Positions 18,691 through 28,200 of a stretch of DNA of 35,000 bases are shown piece after piece; position 1 is the first letter of the stretch, and each line of letters begins with the position of its first letter. The notes under the pieces are model-generated. The model worked only from the letters and a program-made list of their open reading frames with translations. It was not told the DNA's origin and ran no database searches. The stretch is from Prorocentrum cordatum. Lineage: Eukaryota; Sar; Dinophyceae; Prorocentrales; Prorocentraceae. The stretch lies in contig CAUYUJ010022066.1 of assembly GCA_963575745.1 (NCBI GenBank), forward strand, positions 1 through 35,000, written 5' to 3'. The translations under genes were made by a program, and so were the position numbers.

Positions 18691-18829
18691 TCCTCCCCCA
18701 GTCTAACATACTTGACCCGAGCCGGAGATTCCTCTCGCTTCGCGGTGTACACATCTGGAGCGCGTAAAGTCTTGGCGTTGGCTGGTTTGTCGTGCTCGTC
18801 TGCCGTGCTAGTATGCCTTACCGTTCTAC

Positions 18830-18900
18830 CGTCTTTGGCGCTTCTTAGGAGCCTTTGGGGGGCCTCTTGTGGGCTTCTCTAGGGGCCTCTTGGGCGAAAA
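18830..18900 (+). repeat. Short CTTGGG patch
   Basis: CTTTGGGGGGCCTCTTGTGGG and GGGGCCTCTTGGGCG represent about six monomers of the 11-bp family. Confidence 0.7.
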
Positions 18901-18904
18901 TGCG

Positions 18905-19879
18905 ATGTTAGTTGACAGCTGCCTCCATGCAGTATGGTTTTTTGTTGACGTCGTAGAGATCTTCGTTTGAAGCTCCATTGCACTGCGGTCCCCCACTACA
19001 GCTACGGTGATATGCGGCTATAGTTTGGCTCCAGGACTTGTTAGGCATGCGCCTTTCGACACATGGATGCCGATTGCATGAATTCAGCGCGACATCGCAC
19101 CGACCAGAAAACATGCTGCGATCGATCGCTAAGTTACTGGAATCGGCATCGACGTTTTGGATTTCGTTTGACAAGGACTAGAGTAAAGTCCGCTCCCGAA
19201 GATCATGGGAGTTTCCTTCGGTAGCTCTGTTGACAGGAACTATAATGAAGCGCGATAAACAGTTGACGGACAACCGATCACATGTAGTCGTGGGAGGTTC
19301 CAGGAAAGCAAACAGACGAAGTACTCGATGTGAGGTCTCGCGTGAAGAACGATGGCGCCGAAAGCAAACCCACAGGCAACAGTTGCATCTCGCTGGAGCG
19401 AAGGCCACTCCCGACGACGATCCCGACGATCGTGCTGACGCTCCGCACGCCGCCGGGGCTACCGAACGGGGCCCCGCCCCGGGACGCGACTTCGGGAAAC
19501 CGGCTCGTCGCACCGCCGCGGCGCCCGACGAGGAGCGGCGTGACGTGGGGAACGCACCCGAGGAGCACGGGGGGCGGAGGCCCGCACCGCAGCGCGTGCA
19601 GGAGATGGAGGAGCTGCATCGACACGGACGTCTCGCCGCCCCGGGTGCGGCGGAGACCCACGCCAAGAGGCACACGGTTTGCCTCCAGGGTGCCCCGGGT
19701 TCCTTGGGCGTCGATGGCTTTGCTATGGACAGCGTGACGTCCCCACACCACGAATCCATGGACGTCCTGGTGTCGCGGGGTCGGGTTTCTTGTGGAAGGG
19801 TTCTCGTGGACTGGCCTCCACTGTACATGTGTTGAGGAGCTCGAACGGCTGCCTTTCGCGAGGACTCCGCATTCTCTAG
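18905..19879. other. Unassigned DNA with overlapping long frames
   Basis: Between 19178 and 20020 long frames are open on both strands (minus 19178-20020, 280 codons; plus 19230-19835, 201 codons; others nested). They share the same GC-rich, stop-poor stretch and none has a recognisable domain. At most one can be real, and I cannot choose. 18905-19170 holds nothing identifiable. Confidence 0.4.
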
Positions 19880-20136
19880 AAGATCTACGAGGCGACGGGC
19901 ATGACCTGTCACAGCGAGCAACTCGGAGGAGCCCTCATCGAGGCGGCCATGGTTCGCTTCGGCGGCGGGGCGAGCGAGGTTCCCATGCTCCCGGAAACTG
20001 TTTTGGAGCATGGAGTGCACGAGGAATGGGAAGACTTCTACAGTCGCGATGTGCCAGGAATGAGGGCCGTGCTGGAGCGCCAGAGAATTCTGGCCCCAGC
20101 TCCGCCCATCCCCGCCGAGCCCAGCGCTGGCGCGAG
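19880..20136 (+). CDS. Possible exon of an unidentified protein
   Basis: An open frame follows an acceptor-like CATTCTCTAG (ending 19879) and reaches a possible donor, CGCGAG|GTCTTG, at 20137; without splicing it runs to a stop at 20284. The translation, which starts KIYEATGMTCHSEQLGGA, is balanced, uses G- or C-ending codons heavily and contains GALIEAAMVRFGGGASEVPM and VHEEWEDFYSRDVPGMRAVL, unlike the low-complexity frames nearby. I do not recognise the family. The unspliced end runs into dispersed repeat copy B at 20266, so the natural end of the coding sequence is unlikely to be the 20284 stop. The first in-frame Met is at 19901. It may be a live exon, a relic or chance. Confidence 0.35.
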
Positions 20137-20265
20137 GTCTTGTGGCGTTATTTTATGGCCGCGCGAGTACCTTGACGCCTCCGCCTCGAGTTTTGGGGCG
20201 GCGAGCAGCGCGAGGTCGTTCCTTGCCCAAGCTTTGACCAGCGAGCCGTTTTGGAGTGACCCATC

Positions 20266-20618
20266 GGTCGTTGAAAGCAGGTAGCCCTGGAGTCCCAGAT
20301 TCCCCTCTACCTTGAGCGCCTTCCTGCTTCAATCATCGAGTGGCTTCACCTTTTCCGTCCTCTTTAAAGGGCGGGCGGACGCCCAGTCTTTTTTCAGCGC
20401 CTGCCTACTTCCAAGGGAGGAAGACACCACCCGGACCCGACAATGGGCGTTTCCTAAGCGGCCCTGGGCGTCCACTAAACAGCCCTGCCCGCCCCGTCTG
20501 ATTCCTCACTTGGGTGCGTTTACGAGACGGCTTCGCGTGCCGGGGTGATTTCTCGTGGGGGTGGATGTCCTGCCCGCTGCGCTTCTTCATGTCTCGACCC
20601 TCTCCTCCCGACCGATGG
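20266..20618 (+). repeat. Dispersed repeat, copy B (partner at 1072)
   Basis: 20266-20409 matches 1072-1216. Then come about 180 bases absent from copy A, and the match resumes at 20590-20618 (GTCTCGACCC to CCGACCGATGGG). The extra segment is GC-rich with no visible terminal repeats, so it could be sequence that copy A lost rather than an insertion here. Confidence 0.75.
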
Positions 20619-20619
20619 G

Positions 20620-20867
20620 CCGCCTCGGCAGCCAAGACTCCGGAGCCCGACCGCGGCGGCCTGCCCGGCTGTCCGGCCGCCGGCAGGCAGGGCGCCCGCC
20701 CCCCGAGCGGAGCGCCCAGCCCGCTCCCGCGCCGGCCGGCCGAGCAGCGCGCCGCTCTCCGGCCGCGCAGGTGCTCGGAGGACTCCCGGCAGCTGCTTCT
20801 CGTCGGCCCCCCGACGGCCCGAGGCGGCCCAGGGGCCTCCAGAGGTCGCCCCCTGATCGCCCGAGGT
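20620..20867. other. Very GC-rich unassigned stretch
   Basis: G+C is extreme (CCGGCCGGCCGAGC-like words), so stops are rare and five frames are open at once. None is preferred. Confidence 0.5.
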
Positions 20868-21103
20868 CAGGCAGTGGCGGAGCGCCCTGGCTCGCCCACA
20901 GCCCTGCCAAACAGTGTTCTGAGAACCTTCTCGTGGTTTCCACGACATGTTCCTAGATCATTTCTGGCTGGGAGCGGCTTATTTTAACACATCGGGCGCA
21001 TGTTCTAAGAACATTACGTTTCTTCTTAGAGAACAGTTTTGGGTTCTAAGAACGCTTCGTGGTAGGACTACAGGAATTCCGGGACGGTCAGTCCCTGCTC
21101 AAA
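20868..21103 (+). repeat. 235-bp element with GTTCTNAGAAC palindromes, copy 1
   Basis: Bounded by CAGGCAGTGGCG at the left and GGACGGTCAGTCCCTGCTCAAA at the right, both shared with copy 2 at 21836-22069. It holds the 11-bp palindrome GTTCTNAGAAC at 20916, 21002 and 21043, and a TCGTGG/CCACGA hairpin at 20931-20945. It is more AT-rich than its flanks. The size, lack of ORF, and internal palindromes fit a non-autonomous element, but I see no clear terminal inverted repeats. Confidence 0.8.
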
Positions 21104-21372
21104 AGAGGGCCTCGGAGACGCCGAAGATGGCCTCCAAGATGGTCCTGGAGCAGGAGCCGAGGTGCCGATTGCTACTCCGGATTCCATAGGAAAGTGGGGG
21201 GAGGGTTACATTGGGGTGGGGGTCTGATGTGGGTTGTCTTAGGGGGTTCGGGGAGGTCTGGGAAAAGGGCCGCCCTTTCTGGGATGGTCTTGGGGGGGTC
21301 TAAAACTTATCGTCTGGGAGGGTTGTGACCCCCTCCCTTTGCACGGTTTCCCCCCGTCGCCGTAGGCGACCC
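21104..21372. other. G-run-rich spacer
   Basis: Between 21190 and 21300 there are many runs of three or more G on the plus strand (GGGGGGAGGG, GGGGTGGGGG, GGGGGTTCGGGG), matching a G-quadruplex pattern. No gene is apparent. Confidence 0.5.
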
Positions 21373-21570
21373 GAGGAGGGGGAGGAGGAGGAGGAGGTGG
21401 AAGAGGTGGAGGGGGAGGAGGAGGGAGGAGGAGGAGGAGGAGGAGGGCGGAGGAGGAGGAGGAGGAGGAGGAGGAGGAGGAGGAGGAGGAGGAGGAGGAG
21501 GAGGAGGAGGAGGAGGAGGGGAGGAGGAGGAGGAGGATGGAGGAGGAGGAGGAGGAGGAGGAGGAGGAGG
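21373..21570 (+). repeat. GGA triplet tract
   Basis: About 200 bp of nearly perfect GGA triplets between the two 235-bp elements. Confidence 0.95.
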
Positions 21571-21835
21571 ACGGGTCGCCTGAGCCCTTCGGATAAACCC
21601 TCCACTTCCCTTTTGTTGCGAGATTTGGAATAAGTAGACGCACCGGCCGGACAAGAGCGGCGGCGAGGTATTGCAGCGGCGGATCATTCGGGATGGGCCA
21701 CGTCCGGCGGGCCGGCTCCTCGCCCCACGGGGCAGAGGGCGGTTCTGACCAGAGCTGTTGGCGATGGCGCGCGTGCTTGCACCTCTTGGCACGGTGGTCC
21801 AGGTCTGGGCTGGACAGTCACATCGAGACACGATT

Positions 21836-22069
21836 CAAGCAGTGGCGAAGGGTCTCGGCGTGCCCATAGGCCGACCAAACAATGTTCTGAGAACCTTCTT
21901 GTGGTTTCCACGAAGTGTTCTTAGATCATTTCTGGCTGGGACTGTCTTGTTTTAACACATCGGGTTTTTGTTCTAAGAGCACTGTGTTTTCCTTTTGCCC
22001 ATTTTGGGGTTCTAAGAACATTTCACTGTAGGCCTACAAGAATGCCTGGACGGTCAGTCCCTACTCAAA
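21836..22069 (+). repeat. 235-bp element with GTTCTNAGAAC palindromes, copy 2
   Basis: Direct copy of 20868-21103, about 968 bp downstream. GTTCTGAGAAC is at 21884, a one-base variant (GTTCTAAGAGC) at 21970 and GTTCTAAGAAC at 22009. The hairpin arm TTGTGG/CCACGA keeps pairing through a G-T wobble. The right end GGACGGTCAGTCCCTACTC is conserved and can itself fold GGAC/GTCC. Confidence 0.8.
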
Positions 22070-22180
22070 CGATGTTGTTGTAAATGGTGGCGCTTTGCAG
22101 CGTCATCAGCAAGACCCCGTCCTACGGCGATGTGGTTAGTCTCAAACGAGTGACGTTGGTCCAGCAGCAGCCTTCTGGTA

Positions 22181-22768
22181 TCAGAGATTTGCTCGGCTGG
22201 CCCCTCCTTTAAAAATGCTGCGTGTAAGCGATGCTGCCTTAAAGCGAGAGACAGGCTTGTCATCGGTATGCGGAGGTCGTACCTTAGCGCCTGGTGGGAA
22301 AAAAGGAGTTTTAGCCCTGAAGGTACACGCTCGACATCTCCAGACGTCGGCGAGTTGCACGTTCGACATGCGCTGCGGAGAGACATGGTTCGGCGGGTGA
22401 TCTCTTTGTCCTAGAGCATGTATTGCCGTGCAGGTCGCCGAGATCACCAATCGCCCTGAGTTTGCTCCTGAATTGGCCAGCCCTGCGGAACAAAAGAGGG
22501 TGGGTTGGGAGAGTTGAATGCAGTGGACGTTGAGATGGTACTCAAGGCAGCCGTCGGCACCGATGTGAAGATCCCTCACATGGAGGAGTCCCTCGGCACC
22601 ATCGTAGCGGCCATCCCGGAGCAGTGCAGCGAAGGTCTGGCGTGAACATATGCGACAATTTGCACAGGCATGCAAGCAGGCTAGGCTGAAATCAAGATGT
22701 ACGCCGATTCGAGATGGCAGCGTGCCCGTTTGGGGGACGCCAGGAAGCTGAGCAATTTCGAAGCACAA
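22181..22768 (-). CDS. Hypothetical ORF, 195 codons
   Basis: This frame has a balanced amino-acid composition with ten or so Cys and many His residues, including HACANCRIC near residue 33-41 and WRCRACTF near residue 141-148, in a region of moderate GC where a 195-codon frame is somewhat unexpected. I do not recognise a family. A second minus-strand frame overlaps its end (22054-22386) and is also protein-like, so a frameshifted or spliced relic is possible. It lies next to the 235-bp repeat, and may be mobile-element debris. Start chosen at the first ATG. Confidence 0.25.
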   Translation of the reverse strand: MCFEIAQLPGVPQTGTLPSRIGVHLDFSLACLHACANCRICSRQTFAALLRDGRYDGAEGLLHVRDLHIGADGCLEYHLNVHCIQLSQPTLFCSAGLANSGANSGRLVISATCTAIHALGQRDHPPNHVSPQRMSNVQLADVWRCRACTFRAKTPFFPPGAKVRPPHTDDKPVSRFKAASLTRSIFKGGASRANL

Positions 22769-22769
22769 C

Positions 22770-23089
22770 CAGAGTGAAGAGTTGGATATAAACTCTGCTC
22801 ACTACGACGCCCTCTGCCATAAATGGCCTGCGAGGTCCGAAACTATCAATTCTAGGACAAGCTCGCTTCTGTCTTCCATCGTGCCTCGCCTCTTTTCCGC
22901 AGGCGCTGTGATTCGAGGTTGCAGCCCGGATCTTTCCGCCAAAGGTGGCGGCCGACTCCATCGAGCGACGGTGGCACGCTCGCATATGGCAGTGCGCTTG
23001 CGCTCGTCGACAACGCCTGGCGGCAGCAACTACCTCACAGGCATCAGCACAATCGAGACCGTTTGCGACGATAGCCTTGAAGTGGTTTT
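22770..23089. other. Unassigned DNA
   Basis: Overlapping frames on both strands, no domain and no repeat recognised. Confidence 0.4.
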
Positions 23090-23132
23090 TGAAGTTGGTC
23101 TCCCCATCGCCCTTGTCCTTCCCCGCCCTGCC

Positions 23133-23232
23133 CTAGTCCTCCTCATCCTCATCGTCCTCCTCCTTCTCCTCTGTCTCCCCCTTCTCCTCCTCCTCCTCCT
23201 CCTCCTCCTCCTCCGAGAGAGAGAGAGAGAGA
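23133..23232. repeat. CCT tract joined directly to a GA run
   Basis: Pyrimidine triplets end at 23214 and a GA dinucleotide run (23215-23232) follows immediately. The polarity switch means the two halves are partly complementary and could fold back. Confidence 0.85.
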
Positions 23233-23249
23233 ACACCACATAAAACAAC

Positions 23250-23480
23250 TTTGTCCTCGTCCTCCCCGCTCCCCCCCCCTCCTTATCCGCGCGATCCTCG
23301 TTTTCTACGCCGTCCTCCTCTTCCTCCTCGTCCTTGCCGTCTTCCTCGCGCTCGTCTTGCAAGTCCGTGTTCCACCTTGTTCCTCGTAGTCCTGTCATCC
23401 CCGTTTTCTCGTCATCCTCTATTGTGCCATCATCCTCATCGGCCGCCTTCTCGTCCCGCTCTTCATTCCTCACACTTGTT
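23250..23480. repeat. Degenerate CGTCCTC-rich tract
   Basis: Pyrimidine-rich sequence with frequent CGTCCTC and TCATCCTC words, similar in style to 1510-1660 and 23900-24260. Acidic minus-strand frames and Leu/Ser/Pro plus-strand frames follow from it. Confidence 0.65.
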
Positions 23481-23559
23481 CCGTGTTGCGAGCCCAGTAG
23501 ACGAGAAGCATTCGCTCCCGTTTTTGCCAGGCGATGCTGTGCTCCAACATTGTGTCGGC

Positions 23560-23865
23560 AGCGTTTTCTGGGGGGCCTTTTCTGGCGGCCCCAGGTGGGC
23601 CCGAAACGTGCACGGCAGAATCTCGATGAGGCCCCCAGAGGGCGCTTTTGGGCTCCCAAAGAGCGCCCCGAGATGGGTCGGCCCGATAGAACCGCACGAC
23701 GGCCCAAAAGGGCGCCAAGACGGCAAGGGCCCCCGAAGAACCCCACGATTCGCCCAGGCAACCCAAGAGGGACGCCGAAGCTCTCAAGAGGATCACAAAA
23801 AGGCCTTCATGAGGCCCCCAAGAGGCTCCAAGGCAGCCCCAGACGGGCCCCCGCCCTCATTGTAG
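23560..23865 (-). repeat. Reverse-oriented 11-bp CTTGGGG array
   Basis: CCCAAGA-type 11-mers on the plus strand, in phase from about 23700 (CCCAAAAGGGC, CCAAGACGGCA and later AAGAGGGACGC). Reverse orientation relative to 2195-4060. Confidence 0.8.
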
Positions 23866-23899
23866 CCACGGAAGTCCCAAGGATTGTGTTTTTGTTTCA

Positions 23900-24260
23900 C
23901 GTTTTTCCGTCGTTTTCGTCATACCCTTTTCGTCATCGTTCTCATCATTGTCATTGTCTTCCTTGTCCTCCTGATTGTCATCCACGAGGTGTTTAGTGCT
24001 GTATTTCTCCTAGTCGTCCTCCCCGTCGTCCTCGTCCTCCCCCGCCTTGTCCTACTCGTCCTCTTCGTCGTCCTCATCGAGCTGCATCCGCGCTGTCTTC
24101 GCCTTCCACGTTTCATTACTTCTAAACCTCGTCGTGTGTGTAGCCGTCCTCCTTCTCGAGCTCGTCCTCGGAGCCCTCGTTGTTGTACTTGCCTTACTCC
24201 TCGTAGTCCTCCTGGTCCTCGCCTTCCCCTTCTCCTCCACGCTGTTCTCCTCATCCGCCA
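23900..24260. repeat. Degenerate CGTCNTC pyrimidine tract
   Basis: Words such as CGTCATCG, TTGTCCTCC and CGTCCTCGTCCTC dominate. The plus-strand frame 23884-24321 reads as a hydrophobic, membrane-like Val/Leu/Ile string, but this follows from GTC/CTC/ATC triplets and is not evidence of a membrane protein. Confidence 0.7.
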
Positions 24261-24337
24261 TTCTTGCACTCCGCCTTACAAGCCCAATGGAAAAAAGGGG
24301 CAGATCCCGTCTTGTCGTTAGAGTCTTGAGTTAGCAG

Positions 24338-24506
24338 AACCCTTCGACGGTTGGCGCGGGATTTCGTCCGCCATATGTTTCCAGAACTGAAAGTCAATTG
24401 CAGCAGTGATGATCGTGGGGACGATCTCGGGCCCCAGCACGGAATCTCAATAGAAGTTAGCTTGAACAGTTTGCCAAGGGTTGCGTCATTTGATCTTACA
24501 TTACAG
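24338..24506 (+). CDS. Possible exon resembling a ligand-gated ion channel ectodomain
   Basis: The frame is bounded by an acceptor-like TTAGCAG (ending 24337) and a donor-like ACATTACAG|GTATAC at 24507, and ends on a codon boundary. The translation contains RDFVRHMFPELKV, then a short Asp-rich stretch and GISIEVSLNSLPRV followed by ASFDLTLQ. The order of a V-x-V-type strand, a short loop and a D-L-T-L strand resembles the beginning of the extracellular domain of pentameric ligand-gated (Cys-loop) channels, in which a W-x-D motif would come in the next exon; I did not find that exon. No ATG precedes the segment in frame. The match rests on one short stretch, so the call is tentative. Neither flank has a related gene. 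Confidence 0.3.
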
Positions 24507-24646
24507 GTATACCAGGCAGACGTGGGTGCTATCTGTCGCTTGCGCACATTAATACATACACATCATTGGATGACATCTTGTTTGCGCCGTGTTTGACGAA
24601 GGCCAGCATCCAGTTTCACCCCCGTACATAGGTCGCACGGGTTCCC

Positions 24647-25108
24647 TTGCTGGCCTGGCGCGCCCGAGCCCAAGCCCCCCGTGTGAAGGGGCACGTCTTG
24701 GTTTGGTTGCCCCAGCATGCCGCGTGTGAGAAGCAGCGGCCCAGCGACGCCGGGGAGGCGCTGTCGCAGCACCTCGGCAAGCCCTTCGTCTTCGACAGGA
24801 AGACTGCCCTCGGGGAGCCCGCGACGCCCGAGGCGAGCGGGCTTCGGGGAGGCATTATCCACGAGCTCCGCGCGTGGACCTCCACTCGCAGCCCCCCCTC
24901 CCCGCACCTCTCGTCTCCTCCATTGGTTCGGTATCGTTTATCCCATCCCCATCCCCATCCCCATCCCCTTCGAGACCCCCACCAAATTACCACCCCAGTT
25001 GGGGATACGCCCCTCGGAACCCGAATGGAACGGCCCAGATCCCCATCTGGGGGGGGTAGATCGGCCAGTGGGGCCCAGGCCACGCCGCCGGGGATGGGGA
25101 TCGGTTAA
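24647..25108 (+). CDS. Hypothetical ORF, first half protein-like
   Basis: About the first 80 codons are balanced and include PSDAGEALSQHLGKPFVFDR and GGIIHELRAW. After about 24895 the frame becomes Pro/His-rich because it enters CCCCAT repeats, so the natural end is earlier, perhaps at a splice site. A minus-strand frame (24563-24907) across the same bases is also plausible, so even the strand is uncertain. No family recognised. It lies about 140 bp after the possible channel-like exon, but no link can be shown. Confidence 0.25.
   Translation: MLAWRARAQAPRVKGHVLVWLPQHAACEKQRPSDAGEALSQHLGKPFVFDRKTALGEPATPEASGLRGGIIHELRAWTSTRSPPSPHLSSPPLVRYRLSHPHPHPHPLRDPHQITTPVGDTPLGTRMERPRSPSGGGRSASGAQATPPGMGIG
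24942..24968 (+). repeat. CCCCAT hexamer repeat
   Basis: About four and a half tandem CCCCAT units. Close to the plant/algal telomere type in length but not in sequence. Confidence 0.85.
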
Positions 25109-25124
25109 AAGATACTCATCGGTG

Positions 25125-25360
25125 ACCCAAGGCAGGCGTCTGACAGAGCTCCCGGACGCCCCAGGAGCTGCTCAAGAGGGCCAACACCCGGATCCCAGAC
25201 GCCTCCCAACCCGCACCATGGCTCCAAGATGGCCCAGGAGGCCCCCACGAGGGCCCCAAAGTGGCCGAATAGGGCTCCAAGAGCTGTTCAAGAAGGACTA
25301 CTCCGAGGTGCTCTAGAGTCTCCCAACAGACTCCGACAGTTGCCAAGGATCTCCCAAGAA
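25125..25360 (-). repeat. Reverse-oriented, decayed 11-bp CTTGGGG array
   Basis: CCAAGATGGCCC, GAGGGCCCCAAAG and CTCCCAAGAA-type words in loose 11-bp phase on the plus strand. More diverged than the other patches. Confidence 0.7.
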
Positions 25361-25369
25361 ACATCAAGT

Positions 25370-26620
25370 CCCAGGGCCTTTCGCCGTTTCTGCGGTCATC
25401 ACAGCCTTGGCTTACGCCCCACGAATGGAGTGGCTGTGCGAGACAGGCCTACGTGTCTCATCCGCCTCGCGTAAAGGAGATCTGTTCGCGGACTCGAAGC
25501 CACCATCAAATCTCAGTGTCTCATTGGTATCTCTCTCTGTGTACAGAGCATTCCAGAGCATTCCCGAAAATGAGCGAGGCGAGGATGAGGATGAGCTCGA
25601 GTGTAAGGCAAGCGAAGACGGCAACAGTGTATGAGAAGGGTAGTGACATTGTAAGGTCGGGAGCGGCCGCGAAGAGTTTGCAGTGGCTTTCGGGCCATTC
25701 TGCACCCGTGCTTTAGCATGCATTGAGTTCTCGCGCTTCTCTCCTTCCCTCCCTCTCGTCCTCCCGCCATCTGCCATCTCATGCAGCCATCGATATAGGT
25801 GCAGCTGAGGAAGCGGGGGAGAGGCCGGAGGACGGTGTGGACGAGGGGGAGGAGAAGGGGGATAACGAGAGAGGAGATGGAGGAGAGTTCGGTGTCTCCA
25901 TGGGTGCTCTCGGCTCTGCGGTGTGCCGTAGCAGCCGTGGTCACGTTCGGGAGCATTGCGCCGCGCATCTTTGCGTCGCAGCGCGGCAGAGACGATCCGC
26001 ACGCGCGTCGGGGCATGCAAGAGGAATGGAAGGAGGGAGGCGGCTGCAGCGAAGCTGCGGCAGGTGCGCGGGCGCGGCCAGTCTGACGGGTAGCCCCTGG
26101 CGGCGGCTGCGGGTCGGCGTCGCAGTATTCTCAGGGGGTGGGTCCAGCAGCCCCAGTGCGGGCAGTCGTCAAGCGGAAGAGCGGGAGCAGCAAGCGGCTG
26201 GAGAGCCGGGCGCCGGCGGGAAGGCGGGGCAGCGGCGCGGGAGCAGGCAGCGGCAAGGGGAGGGCGCTGGCGCTGCAGCGGCTGCAGGGAGCCCAGGGCG
26301 GCGGCGGCGAGGCGGGCTGCAGGGGCAGCCGAACGGGACGAGCCGTCGCGGGGCACGGGGATGAAGGCGGGGCGTAGGCGAAGATAGCGCCGCTCCGTAG
26401 CCGGTGCACGGCATCACGGCAAGGAGTTAGGCGTCGCCAAATGCAAGGCACGAGCTCGACAGGCCGTCACGCGGGAGCCGTGCAGCAAAATGGGAGGCGA
26501 GCCGCGACGGCGGTGGCCCACAAGTAGGGCAGCGAGAGTGCAGACAGGGGCAAGACCTCCTGTGCGCGCAGTGGCTGCAAAGCGGCGCCAGCATGAACCG
26601 GTATGGTGCGCTGTTCGCTG
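25370..26620. other. Unassigned DNA
   Basis: GC-rich with long overlapping frames on both strands (minus 25412-26356 and plus 25723-26364 are the longest). Their compositions are Arg/Ser/Pro/Ala-heavy, with no recognised domain. From 26200 to 26340 the plus strand is a degenerate GCGGC/GGCAG-rich stretch. No gene is called. Confidence 0.4.
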
Positions 26621-26621
26621 C

Positions 26622-26758
26622 AGGTGGTCCGGACCGGTTCCAGACCAGGGGGGCCAGACCCGGGGGCTGGATTTGGGGGGTCCAGACCAGCCGCGAGGGT
26701 CTGGACCCGGGTCTGGAGGTCCAGACCAGGGGTCCGGACGGGAGGTTCCAGACCCGGC
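26622..26758. repeat. GGTCCAGACC/GGTCTGGACC palindromic cluster
   Basis: GGTCCGGACC, TCCAGACCAGGGG, GGTCTGGACCCGG and related words are packed into about 135 bp on both strands. GGTCTGGACC (26699-26708) and GGTCCAGACC (26718-26727) form a perfect 10-bp inverted repeat. The cluster could form several alternative hairpins. Confidence 0.75.
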
Positions 26759-26759
26759 G

Positions 26760-27900
26760 AGAGCGGAGCGCGGGGGTGGCGCGCAGACCCAAAGTTGGTT
26801 CACGGCATCACGGCTTGGGATCCGGCGTGGGGGGGTCGGGCCGTTACGCGGGGCCGGCAGGAGGGGGTGGGCGCCAAGTTGGCAGCCAACATTTTTGGGC
26901 CGCGCATTATGAAGCAGAGCTGTGATCTTGTAGCGCGGCGTGGCCGTAACGCTGCGTTGTTGCTTTTGGGGGTCTTGGTTGCGTTTGGAGGGTGGAAACG
27001 ATTGAGGAGCTTCGGGCCTTCGATGCGCCCGTCGACACTGCCCCCTGACGCGTCCCCCAAACACGTCCCCAGTCACGCTCACGCACGCGCCCCGTGAGCC
27101 ACGCGGGACATTTTTCCGTGAGTTCCAGATTCCTTTGAGCTCACTGGTCTGTTTTGTTCAATATGTTCGGGCCCTACCAGACACATGATCGACGGAAGAA
27201 CACGTTGTCGATTGCGTGGACATTCGCGCATAGGTTTCCCGCGCGAGGTCGCGCCTAAGTTCCCTCTTCTCATCGCGGTGTGCCACGGTGGCGGCCCGCG
27301 TAAGCCGCGGCGTAAGGTCGCTATGCCTTCATGCGTACGGACTTTTTCAGTCGCTCCGTGGGATCTTCTCACCCGTAGGCCTCGGGCCAGCATAACACAT
27401 GGGGTCTTTCCGTTCGGGAATTTCGAGCCGAGAAGAAAGGTTGTTTTCCTCGCCCGCGAGCGCCGGGCCCCGCAACACGCGTGGGCCGTTTTGCCCGCGA
27501 TTTTGGAACCCGTCAGAACACAACATTTTGTTTGATCACCCCTGGGTGTGGGCGTTTGACGTTGCCCCAGGCGCGTGCTTTGGCCCGCCGTACCACATGG
27601 CCAAGTTATTACAGCACCGTGATACTGTCGATTGTCCCGCTGCGCACCGCGAGCGCAAGCTTGTAGGCCGATGAAGCTTGTCCTGCGAGGCTTGGTTGCC
27701 CCCGCGAGGGGCGGGGGAAATCTTAGTATCGCTGGGGTCGCGTCCAGAAACTACTCTTCGTGGTGGCCGCTCGAACACAAACAGCGTATAGGCATATGGG
27801 TGCCCACCGCCCGACAACAGTTGCGAGAGCTTTGTGCCAGAAAGGAACTGCTGCCCACTTGTTTGTGAGAGAGGAGAATAAGTTTCTGTCATGGTGCCAA
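26760..27900. other. Unassigned DNA
   Basis: No frame here stands out; the largest are about 220 codons on the minus strand ending near 26414 and 155 codons at 27536-28003, the latter partly in the TG repeat. No repeats were found apart from a short CTTGGGGG-like word near 26970. Confidence 0.4.
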
Positions 27901-28200
27901 GGTGTGTGTGTGTGTGTGTGTGTTTGTGTGTGTCTGTGTGTGTGTGTGCGTGTGTGTGTGCGTGTGTGCGTGCGTGTGTGTGTGTGTGCGTGTGCGTGTG
28001 CATGTATGTGTTTGTGTGTGTGCGTGTCTGTGTGTGTTCGTGTGTGTGCGTGTGTGTGCGTGCGTGTGTGTGCGTGTGTGTGTGTGTTTGTGTTTTGTGC
28101 GCGTGTGTGTGTGGGTGTGTGTGTGTGTCTGTGTGTGTCTGTGTGTGTCTGTGTGTGTCTGTGTGTCTCTGTCTGTGTGTCTGTGTGTCTGTGTGAGTGT
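27901..28200 (+). repeat. TG dinucleotide microsatellite, about 300 bp
   Basis: Alternating TG/TGCG with occasional TGTC changes. Alternating purine-pyrimidine sequence of this length is favourable for Z-DNA. Long Cys/Val (plus) and His/Thr (minus) frames are products of the repeat. Confidence 0.98.

Noticed and set aside
23884-24321. Apparent multi-pass membrane protein
   Set aside because: The Val/Leu/Ile string comes from GTC, CTC and ATC triplets in a pyrimidine tract; the opposite strand gives an equally open acidic or basic frame.
24942-24968. Interstitial telomere repeat
   Set aside because: The unit is CCCCAT, not the CCCTAAA type expected for dinoflagellates, and there are only about four copies.
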